64,000 nt of DNA from Furfurilactobacillus milii. GTDB taxonomy: Bacteria; Bacillota; Bacilli; Lactobacillales; Lactobacillaceae. Of the stretch, positions 57,641-64,000 are shown piece after piece. The stretch is taken from positions 124,001 to 188,000 of the forward strand of contig NZ_WEZQ01000019.1 of the NCBI RefSeq assembly GCF_009864005.1, in the 5' to 3' direction. Made by a program: the position numbers and the translations under genes. The notes beneath the pieces are model-generated. The model ran no database searches. It saw only the letters and a program-made list of their open reading frames with translations, and had not been told where the DNA came from. Position 1 is the stretch's first letter. Each line of letters starts with the position of its first letter.

Positions 57641-58243
57641 ATGTTTGAGTATTTAATTGGTCTCGTGACGGTGGTGACGCCGGCCTATGTTGTTCTTGAA
57701 GTAAACGGGGTCGGCTATTTGTTACAAACAGCGAACCCGTACCGGTTTCAAGAGGATTCTAAAAAGAACGTTAAAATCTACGTTTACCAAGCTGTTCGCG
57801 ATACTGACATTAACTTGTTTGGTTTTGTCGATAGTGAAGAAAAGCAGTTATTCCTAAAACTGCTTAACGTATCAGGTATCGGTCCCAAGAGTGCACTGGC
57901 CATTTTGGCAAACGAAGATCATGGCGGCCTAATTAGTGCAATTACAAATAATGATGTTAAGTATCTGACGAAGTTTCCTGGTATTGGTAAAAAGACGGCA
58001 CAACAAATTGTTTTGGATTTACAGGGGAAATTGGGCGATATTGGAATCGTTACGTCAGCTACAGAGGTCGAAACAGGACCTACTGTTAATTCATCAGCTC
58101 TTCGTGATGCGTTGGCGGCGCTTAGCGCATTAGGCTACAGTGGTACCGACGTAAAACGGGTGGCAAAAAAATTAGATGATAATCAAACAACAAGTACGGA
58201 TGCCTATTTAAGTCAGGCCCTACGTTTGTTAACTCAAGCGTAG
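57641..58243 (+). CDS. ruvA: Holliday junction DNA helicase subunit RuvA
   Basis: 200-residue junction-binding protein that, with RuvB, drives branch migration. The N-terminal OB-fold ([26 protein letters not shown]) is followed by two helix-hairpin-helix motifs: [16 protein letters not shown] and [19 protein letters not shown]. The C-terminal RuvB-binding domain is [17 protein letters not shown] precedes the ATG. It is separated from ruvB by 186 bases of repeats and hairpins; in most relatives the two lie close together. Confidence 0.96.
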   Translation: MFEYLIGLVTVVTPAYVVLEVNGVGYLLQTANPYRFQEDSKKNVKIYVYQAVRDTDINLFGFVDSEEKQLFLKLLNVSGIGPKSALAILANEDHGGLISAITNNDVKYLTKFPGIGKKTAQQIVLDLQGKLGDIGIVTSATEVETGPTVNSSALRDALAALSALGYSGTDVKRVAKKLDDNQTTSTDAYLSQALRLLTQA

Positions 58244-58254
58244 TATGATTGAAA

Positions 58255-58300
58255 GAGTGATGCCGAAGCCCGGGAGAAGTTGAGCAATAACGGGAAGGTG
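58255..58300 (+). repeat. Short repeat element, copy 1
   Basis: Starts GAGTGATGCCGAAGCCCGGG 12 bases after the ruvA stop. It continues to GCAATAA and a purine-rich GGGAAGG, but no start codon follows at a suitable distance. Read as codons it gives MPKPGRS then stop. Confidence 0.75.
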
Positions 58301-58367
58301 AAGTATTCGGTGAATTTCCGAATCATTCAGCTTCATCTTATGCACAGACTTCTGGGCGTTAGGTGCA
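58297..58367 (+). other. Hairpins between ruvA and ruvB
   Basis: GGTGAAG pairs with CTTCATC (58297-58303, 58331-58337) around an inner stem ATTCGG/CCGAAT. TGCAC and GTGCA (58341-58345, 58363-58367) form a second possible stem. No T-run follows the first, so it is not a normal terminator. Confidence 0.6.
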
Positions 58368-58374
58368 CGTTTGA

Positions 58375-58423
58375 GAGTGATGCCGAAGCCCGGGTAGAAA
58401 CCAGGCAATAAACTAGAAGGGGG
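58375..58423 (+). repeat. Short repeat element, copy 2 (upstream of ruvB)
   Basis: The same 20 bases as copy 1, exactly 120 bases further on. AGAA, GCAATAA and the ribosome site AGAAGGGGG follow. The CCC could pair with the GGG of the ribosome site, and TGCC with GGCA. Confidence 0.75.
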
Positions 58424-58429
58424 ACTGTT

Positions 58430-59437
58430 ATGGACGACGAGTTAATGTCAAATGAGCCTGTGGATGATCAGGAAGAGTCTTTAGAGCGTTCTTTAAGACC
58501 CGCAACGTTGGCACAGTATATTGGTCAAGATACCGTCAAACATCAGTTAGAAGTTTATATTCAGGCTGCTAGTGCCCGTGAAGAATCATTAGACCACGTG
58601 CTCCTTTATGGACCACCTGGCTTAGGGAAAACAACGCTTGCCATGGTGATTGCTAATGAAATGCACGTAAACATCAAAACAACTAGTGGTCCAGCGATTG
58701 AAAAGCCGGGTGACGTAATTGCCTTGTTAAACGAGCTTCAGCCCGGCGATATTTTGTTCATCGATGAAATTCATCGTTTGCCAAAAATTGTCGAAGAAAT
58801 GTTGTATTCCGCAATGGAAGACTTTTTCGTTGATATTGTTGTCGGCCAGGGTCCCACAGCTCATCCGGTGCATTTTCCGCTGCCTCCGTTTACTTTGATT
58901 GGGGCGACTACGCGAGCAGGTTTACTGTCAGCACCTTTGCGTGATCGATTCGGGATTGTGGAACATATGAACTATTATTCGACCGCTGACTTGGAAGAAA
59001 TCACGTTACGTTCTGCCGATATCCTTGCGACTCAGATCGTTAAGGAGGGGGCTCATGAAATCGCCCGTCGTTCTCGTGGCACCCCCCGAATTGCTAACCG
59101 GCTATTAAAACGGGTGCGCGATTTTGCTGAGGTTAGTGATCACGATGCCGTTGATGCTGAAATCGTAGATCATGCGCTAAAAGTCTTAGGCGTGGATGAT
59201 CTCGGCTTAGACGAAGTGGATTTAAAATTGCTTCGAACCATGATTAAATATTATGATGGCGGACCGGTTGGCTTGACCACATTGGCGGCAAACATTGGTG
59301 AAGAATCGGATACGATTGCCGAAGTTTATGAGCCATACTTGCTACAAATTGGCATGATCAAACGAACACCACGGGGTCGAACCGTGACTTCGGCAGCTTA
59401 CCAACATTTAAAAATTCCCGAACCAAAAGGGGACTAA
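58430..59437 (+). CDS. ruvB: Holliday junction DNA helicase RuvB
   Basis: 335-residue AAA+ motor of the RuvAB complex. Walker [10 protein letters not shown] is at residues 61-69; LFIDEIHRL is Walker [20 protein letters not shown] carries sensor 1 and the arginine finger region, and the C-terminal winged helix ends [25 protein letters not shown] precedes the ATG. The short repeat element lies directly upstream, so its expression may differ from that of ruvA. Confidence 0.97.
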   Translation: MDDELMSNEPVDDQEESLERSLRPATLAQYIGQDTVKHQLEVYIQAASAREESLDHVLLYGPPGLGKTTLAMVIANEMHVNIKTTSGPAIEKPGDVIALLNELQPGDILFIDEIHRLPKIVEEMLYSAMEDFFVDIVVGQGPTAHPVHFPLPPFTLIGATTRAGLLSAPLRDRFGIVEHMNYYSTADLEEITLRSADILATQIVKEGAHEIARRSRGTPRIANRLLKRVRDFAEVSDHDAVDAEIVDHALKVLGVDDLGLDEVDLKLLRTMIKYYDGGPVGLTTLAANIGEESDTIAEVYEPYLLQIGMIKRTPRGRTVTSAAYQHLKIPEPKGD

Positions 59438-59451
59438 TTTGCTGGATTCGT

Positions 59452-59480
59452 TTGGCAAGCGTCGGAAAGTCTGTTACAGT
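59452..59480 (+). promoter_or_regulatory. Promoter of yajC
   Basis: TTGGCA, 17 bases, TACAGT, with TGT before the -10. Confidence 0.5.
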
Positions 59481-59512
59481 ACTCTACAGAATAAATGAAT
59501 GAGGTGGATAAA

Positions 59513-59977
59513 TTGGTAAGCTCTTTAACAACGACTTTAGTCGGTGCGGCTGCTCAAGGAAGTAACTTATGGAGTTCAGTACTTCTAATTGTTTTGTTTG
59601 TCGCAATCTTTTACTTTTTCATCATGCGTCCTAATCGTAAGCAACAGGATCAACGTAAGGAAATGATGAGTGGTCTTCACGTGGGTGATCGCGTGGTTAC
59701 CATCGGCGGTATGCACGGTGTGATTGATTCACTCGACAGTGCTAACAAGACGGTTACAATTGATGCAGACGGAATTTACCTTGTGTTTGACCTGCAGGCC
59801 ATTCATCACGTAGAAACGCCTAAATCAACAAGCACCGCTAAAGTTACTGACCAGGCTACAAGTAGTGTAACTGCTTCAACAAGTGAAGCCACGAGTGCAA
59901 CTAGTGAAGCTACTAGTAGCGTTGCACAAAGCGCTGACAGTGTTGCCAGCGAAGCTACTGAAAAAGATAGTGAATAA
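59513..59977 (+). CDS. yajC: Preprotein translocase subunit YajC
   Basis: 154-residue accessory subunit of the Sec translocon. One membrane helix (about residues 21-39, SVLLIVLFVAIFYFFIMRP) is followed by RKQQDQRKEMMSGLHVGDRVVTIGGMHGVID, the family core. The last 50 residues are a Ser/Thr/Ala repeat-like tail (TSSVTASTSEATSATSEATSS), longer than usual. GAGGTGG 5 bases upstream favours TTG at 59513 over ATG at 59495. Confidence 0.93.
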   Translation: MVSSLTTTLVGAAAQGSNLWSSVLLIVLFVAIFYFFIMRPNRKQQDQRKEMMSGLHVGDRVVTIGGMHGVIDSLDSANKTVTIDADGIYLVFDLQAIHHVETPKSTSTAKVTDQATSSVTASTSEATSATSEATSSVAQSADSVASEATEKDSE

Positions 59978-60005
59978 TTGTTTTGCATAAACTGCAGAAT
60001 AAGAC

Positions 60006-60038
60006 AGGTCACACGGGGTTACCGTGTTGACCTTTTTT
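60006..60038 (+). terminator. Terminator of yajC
   Basis: AGGTCACACGG pairs with CCGTGTTGACCT with one bulged base, then TTTTTT. Confidence 0.85.
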
Positions 60039-60050
60039 ATTCTGGTAAAA

Positions 60051-60064
60051 CGAACGTACGTTTG
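60051..60064. promoter_or_regulatory. LexA SOS box upstream of dinB
   Basis: CGAACGTACGTTTG matches CGAAC-N4-GTTCG except one base. TAAAAT at 60066-60071 may be the -10. Confidence 0.75.
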
Positions 60065-60127
60065 CTAAAATGGACATACAGTTAATTCAAGTTGAAATCA
60101 GTCTGGGTGAAAAGGGGGGCGAAATCG

Positions 60128-61267
60128 GTGGCCAATACGTTGTTAAAAATCCCACTCACAGTTAATGCGGAAAGGAAAATTATCCATGTGGATATGGATG
60201 CTTTTTACGCGTCAATTGAAGAACGTGATCATCCTGAATTTCGTCATCAAGCGCTGATTGTCGCGCGCAATCCACGAGAAACGGGCGGTCATGGTGTTGT
60301 GACAACGGCCAATTACGTTGCTCGAAAACTGGGTGTACATTCAGCAATGAGCGCGCAGGAAGCGCAGAAACTGGCACCCAAGGCAATCTTTAAAACACCA
60401 GATTTCACGAAGTATCGTGCTGTTTCAGCAACGATTCACCAAATTTTTCACGAATATACAGATCATATTGAACCGATTGCATTCGACGAGGCTTATTTGG
60501 ATGTTACTAATAACAAGCAAGAAATTGATTCTGCAGTGACTCTAGCCCATCAGCTACAGGCCGAAATTTGGGAAAAGGTTCATTTAACTTGTTCAACCGG
60601 CATTTCCTACAATAAATTTCTTGCCAAATTGGCATCTGATTTTGCTAAACCGGTCGGTGTGACAGTCGTCTTACCCGGCGATGCAGAGGCATTTCTTGCA
60701 CCGCTGCCCATTGAGAAATTTCGTGGTGTTGGCAAGAAAACAGTGCCTAAGATGCATGATTTGGGAATTTTGACCGGAGCTGATTTGCTGAAATGGTCGG
60801 AGGCAGATCTGATGCAAAACTTCGGCAAATTAGGGTACAGTCTCTATCGTCATGTGCGTGGTAGTGATGACCGCCCAGTCGAATGGCAACGAGCGCGCAA
60901 GTCAATTGGTCGCGAAGAAACGTATGATGCACCGTTGGATAACGAAGCAGATGTCGAAACCCAATTACAATTGCTTGCTACAGATTTGGTCAGTCATCTA
61001 AACAAGCAACAGCGTCATGGGAAAACGATTGTTTTAAAGGTTCGTGACGCTGATTTTAATACGATAACAAAGCGTCAAACGCAGGCTGAATATTTTGAAA
61101 ATGACGCCACGGTACTTTATGAAGCGGCTCATGAAATTTTCGATGATACGGCTGACTTGAGTAAGGGGATTCGGCTGTTAGGCATTACCATGACCAACTT
61201 AGATCCGTTAACTTTTGAAAACTTAAGTTTGCCACTATATTCGTTGAATTCTGATCGGGCATTTTAA
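60128..61267 (+). CDS. dinB: DNA polymerase IV (Y family)
   Basis: 379-residue error-prone translesion polymerase. The catalytic acidic residues are in [17 protein letters not shown] (Asp22, Asp24) and [24 protein letters not shown] and the fingers-thumb segment [22 protein letters not shown] (helix-hairpin-helix) follow, then the little-finger domain with [14 protein letters not shown] at 60128 has GGGGGG 8 bases upstream; the frame is open to 60092. A near-perfect SOS box stands upstream. Unlike some homologues it lacks a clear C-terminal beta-clamp peptide, although the last residues [10 protein letters not shown] may serve. Confidence 0.95.
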   Translation: MANTLLKIPLTVNAERKIIHVDMDAFYASIEERDHPEFRHQALIVARNPRETGGHGVVTTANYVARKLGVHSAMSAQEAQKLAPKAIFKTPDFTKYRAVSATIHQIFHEYTDHIEPIAFDEAYLDVTNNKQEIDSAVTLAHQLQAEIWEKVHLTCSTGISYNKFLAKLASDFAKPVGVTVVLPGDAEAFLAPLPIEKFRGVGKKTVPKMHDLGILTGADLLKWSEADLMQNFGKLGYSLYRHVRGSDDRPVEWQRARKSIGREETYDAPLDNEADVETQLQLLATDLVSHLNKQQRHGKTIVLKVRDADFNTITKRQTQAEYFENDATVLYEAAHEIFDDTADLSKGIRLLGITMTNLDPLTFENLSLPLYSLNSDRAF

Positions 61268-61283
61268 ATTGATTGAGTCTGCT

Positions 61284-61312
61284 TTGTGTTTAATGGCTTT
61301 TTTCGCTATACT
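61284..61312 (+). promoter_or_regulatory. Promoter of the DHH phosphoesterase gene
   Basis: TTGTGT, 17 bases, TATACT, 35 bases before the gene. Confidence 0.5.
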
Positions 61313-61346
61313 TGCAGATACGAGATAAGTGGAGGTCCAACAAAAG

Positions 61347-62288
61347 ATGGACGTGCAAAAGGCAATTTTTGATGACATTAAACGTAAACAGACAATCATT
61401 ATTCACCGGCATCAGCGACCAGATCCAGATGCTGTTGGCTCACAGGTTGGTCTGGCTAAAATTCTGCAACAGGCTTTTCCAGAGAAGAAAATCTTTGCGG
61501 TTGGTAAGCAGATTCCGGGATTAGCTTGGTTAGCAGAAATGGATGAAGTAGAGGATGCTCAGTTCGATTCTGCGCTCATTTTAGTGTTGGATACCGCAAA
61601 CGAACCTCGAGTGGATGATCAGCGATGGCGCCGCGGTCAGGAAGTTATCAAAATAGATCACCATCCTGATGATGATCCGTTTGGCGATTTGAGCTGGGTG
61701 GAAGAGGATGCATCGAGTACGTCTGAAATGATTGTCGATTTTGCCAATCGTTTTGACCTGAAGGTTTCTAAGGAGGCAGCGAGGGTCCTTTACGCGGGGA
61801 TTGTGGGCGATACTGGTCGATTCTTGTACTCGGATACGCGGCCTCATACCATGACCGTAACGGCACAGTTGATGGAGACTGGTATTGATGCAGTTGCTGT
61901 TAATCAGATGGAAGATGAAATGTCCTTGCCAGTGGCTCGGTTGACCGCGTATTTGTATGAGCACCTTACGATTTCTGCATCTGGTGCAGCGCATGTTATT
62001 CTGAGCGCAGACACGATTAAATCGTTTAATTTAGGTGATGCTGGAACTGCTAGTCTTGTTCCCATGGCTGGCAAGATTGACAGTGTCAAGACATGGGCCA
62101 TTTTTGAAGAACAAGATGATCACAGTTATCGGGTCCGTTTACGATCCAAGGGGCCTGTTATTAGTGGCTTGGCTCGTGAACACAATGGCGGTGGTCATCC
62201 GCTGGCAAGTGGTGCCAAAGCTAAGGATCTTGATGAGGTTAAACTGATGATTGCTAAGCTTGAAACACTGACAGCCCAAGATAAGTAA
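61347..62288 (+). CDS. DHH-family phosphoesterase, NrnA-like (oligoribonuclease/pAp phosphatase)
   Basis: 313-residue two-domain phosphoesterase. Motifs in order: HRHQRPDPDAVGSQVGLAKIL, VLDTANEPR, KIDHHPDDDPFGDLSWVE (the DHH motif) and YAGIVGDTGRF; the DHHA1 domain ends EHNGGGHPLASGAK. NrnA enzymes degrade short oligonucleotides and dephosphorylate 3'-phosphoadenosine 5'-phosphate. A cyclic-di-AMP-product role (pApA hydrolysis) is also possible for this family; the sequence does not decide. GGAGG is 11 bases upstream of the ATG at 61347. Confidence 0.9.
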   Translation: MDVQKAIFDDIKRKQTIIIHRHQRPDPDAVGSQVGLAKILQQAFPEKKIFAVGKQIPGLAWLAEMDEVEDAQFDSALILVLDTANEPRVDDQRWRRGQEVIKIDHHPDDDPFGDLSWVEEDASSTSEMIVDFANRFDLKVSKEAARVLYAGIVGDTGRFLYSDTRPHTMTVTAQLMETGIDAVAVNQMEDEMSLPVARLTAYLYEHLTISASGAAHVILSADTIKSFNLGDAGTASLVPMAGKIDSVKTWAIFEEQDDHSYRVRLRSKGPVISGLAREHNGGGHPLASGAKAKDLDEVKLMIAKLETLTAQDK

Positions 62289-62332
62289 ACGCTAATGTGA
62301 GTCGTGATGATTCACGCGTTAAAGGAGAAACA

Positions 62333-63709
62333 ATGACGGAAACATTTAAGGATTTACAGTTGCGACCGGAGTTATTGGAAGCACTGCAGGAAATTAATTT
62401 TGTTAAGCCAACGCCAGTACAGGCTAAGCTTATTCCTGTGATTTTAGGCGGTCGATCTGTAGTTGGCCAGTCACAAACAGGAAGCGGGAAGACTCACGCA
62501 TTCTTGCTGCCAATTTTTGATCAATTAAAGATAGACGTTGATGAAGTACAGGCGATTATTGCGACGCCATCACGTGAACTGGCTAGCCAGATTTATGAGG
62601 ACGCAAAGCAATTGGCTGGTCATTTCAAGGATCAGATTAGAATTGCCAATTATGTTGGTGGTACTGATCGTTCACGTCAAGAACGCCAATTAGATAAACA
62701 TCAGCCACAAGTGGTTATTGGAACGCCAGGTCGTTTACGCGATTTCATGGAAGAACACGAACTAGATTTGCATACGGCTCATCAATTTGTAATTGATGAA
62801 GCAGATATGACGTTAGACATGGGCTTTTTAAAGGACGTAGATAAAATAGCTGGTGCGTTGCCAAAGAATCTTCAAATGATGGTTTTTTCTGCGACAATTC
62901 CACAGAAATTGCAGCCATTTTTGAAAAAGTATTTGACGAACCCTGTGGTAGAAGAAATTCCTGTAACTTCAATTATCAGCCCAACAATTGATAACTGGTT
63001 GATTTCGACTAAGGGTAAACAAAAAGATGAATTAATCTACGAATTACTGACGATGGGGGAACCGTACTTAGTGTTGGTATTTTGTAATACAAAACAACGA
63101 ACTGCTGAACTTACTGCTTACCTTAAGGGTCGTGGGTTAAAGGTTGCCATGATTTCCGGTGACGTACAGGCGCGTGAGCGTAAACGGGTTATGAAGCAAG
63201 TTCAAAACTTAGATTACCAATATGTTGTTGCAACTGATTTAGCGGCCCGTGGAATTGACATTAAAGGGGTATCACACGTTATTAACGATGATATTCCGCA
63301 TGATCTTGATTTCTTTATTCACCGAGTGGGTCGGACAGGTCGAAACGGAATGCCCGGCATTGCAATTACGCTGTACAAACCTGGTGAAGAAAACGAAATT
63401 GCTGAGATTGAAAAACTTGGTGTTAAGTTTGCCCCGAAGGATGTTCGTCATGGTGAAGTCGTTGATTCATACGACCGGAACCGTCGTTTCCAGCGAACGG
63501 CTACTCATGAAAAACTTGATCCGACCTTAGTGGGGATGGTCAAGAAAAAGAAAAAGAAGATTAAGCCTGGTTATAAGCATCAGATTAAGACGGCCATTAA
63601 GCGGAAAGCTCAGGCGGACAAGCGGATTGAAATGCGTGAATCGGCTCGTAGCCAGCGACGTCAAAATCGGCGTCAAGGTGAATCCCAACGATCAAATAGA
63701 AGTCACTAG
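62333..63709 (+). CDS. DEAD-box RNA helicase (CshB-like)
   Basis: 458-residue ATP-dependent RNA helicase. The Q-motif region FVKPTPVQAKLIP leads to motif I SQTGSGKT (47-54), Ia TPSRELASQIY, GG TPGRLRDF, motif II IDEADMTLD, motif III SATIP, motif V VATDLAARGIDI and VI HRVGRTGRNG. The C-terminal tail (about 400-458) is very basic: KKKKKKIKPGYKH and an Arg/Gln-rich end, likely RNA binding. AAAGGAG precedes the ATG at 62333. It precedes a T-box leader. Confidence 0.93.
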   Translation: MTETFKDLQLRPELLEALQEINFVKPTPVQAKLIPVILGGRSVVGQSQTGSGKTHAFLLPIFDQLKIDVDEVQAIIATPSRELASQIYEDAKQLAGHFKDQIRIANYVGGTDRSRQERQLDKHQPQVVIGTPGRLRDFMEEHELDLHTAHQFVIDEADMTLDMGFLKDVDKIAGALPKNLQMMVFSATIPQKLQPFLKKYLTNPVVEEIPVTSIISPTIDNWLISTKGKQKDELIYELLTMGEPYLVLVFCNTKQRTAELTAYLKGRGLKVAMISGDVQARERKRVMKQVQNLDYQYVVATDLAARGIDIKGVSHVINDDIPHDLDFFIHRVGRTGRNGMPGIAITLYKPGEENEIAEIEKLGVKFAPKDVRHGEVVDSYDRNRRFQRTATHEKLDPTLVGMVKKKKKKIKPGYKHQIKTAIKRKAQADKRIEMRESARSQRRQNRRQGESQRSNRSH

Positions 63710-63755
63710 TTCTGAAAGCAACTGAGGTGTAGCCTGTTAATTTTCTGAAAACAAA

Positions 63756-63783
63756 TTGACATGCTAAGCGTGAATGCTATACT
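63756..63783 (+). promoter_or_regulatory. Promoter of the last T-box leader
   Basis: Perfect TTGACA, 16 bases, TATACT with TGC before it. Confidence 0.85.
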
Positions 63784-63789
63784 AAAAAA

Positions 63790-64000
63790 CAGTCAAGGAT
63801 ATGCAGCATGAACTTACTTTTAAGCGACGCTCTGGCCGGTGAAAAGGGCGAGGTAAGCGTGACTGTGCTCCCTTGAATAAAATTTGATAAACACTTGTTT
63901 TAAAACAAACACGCGACTCAGCGTTATGAGTGAGTGGTTAACGACAACATCGTTGCAAGCAAAGTGGTACCGCGGCCCTTGGCCGTCTTTGCAAGCGGCA
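63790..64000 (+). promoter_or_regulatory. T-box leader, probably of alaS (runs off the window)
   Basis: The T-box AAAGTGGTACCGCGG is at 63961-63975. Stem I is closed by CAAGG (63795-63799) and CCTTG; GCT just before the latter (GTGCTCCCTTG) would be an alanine specifier. The terminator begins at GTCTTTGCAAGC and is cut by the window end. Alanyl-tRNA synthetase often follows this helicase in lactobacilli, but the gene is not visible. Confidence 0.85.

Noticed and set aside
59870-59970. Repeated Ser/Thr/Ala codons at the end of yajC as a possible repeat or CRISPR-like array
   Set aside because: It is in-frame low-complexity protein sequence without spacer-repeat structure.

Overview
The window is ordinary chromosomal DNA of a low- to mid-GC Firmicute, most likely a Lactobacillaceae species. 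The evidence is the gene order atpGDC-DUF1146-murA-mbl, the block ymfF-ymfH-rodZ-pgsA-cinA-recA, rny, mutSL-ruvAB-yajC, a lactobacillus-type DUF2969 gene, a GH65 maltose phosphorylase locus, T-box leaders, and a Lacto-usp/6S-type RNA next to a universal stress protein gene. Ddl carries Phe where D-Ala-D-Ala ligases carry Tyr, which fits the intrinsically vancomycin-resistant, mostly heterofermentative lactobacilli. The species cannot be fixed from the sequence alone. No tRNA, rRNA, CRISPR array, insertion sequence or prophage was seen.

Layout. 1-7.5 kb: the end of the ATP synthase operon, then cell-envelope and shape genes (DUF1146, murA, mbl, yidD, DUF2969, rodA) and a stand-alone GcvH-like lipoyl protein. 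7.6-13.2 kb: scattered single genes (class I amidotransferase, DUF2785, ddl, tag, GNAT, a PlcR/Rgg-like regulator). 13.2-17.9 kb: a minus-strand block with usp, a small membrane protein, a 6S-like RNA, rarA, yueI, rpsD with a long leader, and free-methionine-sulfoxide reductase. 18-22.5 kb: ezrA, a cysteine desulfurase and thiI. 22.5-27.5 kb: a maltose locus with LacI regulator, SLC45-type permease and maltose phosphorylase; the permease promoter carries three LacI/CcpA-type operators. 27.8-34.6 kb: tpx, T-box-valS, folC, a short radC and mreB. 34.7-38.9 kb: mreCD, then an amino-acid ABC transporter behind a T-box leader with two antiterminator/terminator modules. 39-46 kb: the M16 peptidase pair, RodZ-like protein, pgsA, cinA and SOS-controlled recA. 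46-50.9 kb: a BceAB-like exporter and a YtrA-type GntR/ABC operon. 51-63.7 kb: rny, mutS, mutL, ruvA, ruvB, yajC, SOS-controlled dinB, a DHH phosphoesterase and a DEAD-box helicase. The window ends inside a third T-box leader, probably that of alaS.

Together the genes form a growth and genome-maintenance core: peptidoglycan synthesis and shape (murA, ddl, mbl, mreBCD, rodA, rodZ, ezrA), DNA repair (tag, rarA, recA, mutSL, ruvAB, dinB, radC) and translation control by T-boxes, with one catabolic insert for maltose. The least explained signals are a short repeat (GAGTGATGCCGAAGCCC) found upstream of both maltose phosphorylase and ruvB, the double-module T-box leader, and the structured gaps between ruvA and ruvB and between mreB and mreC.
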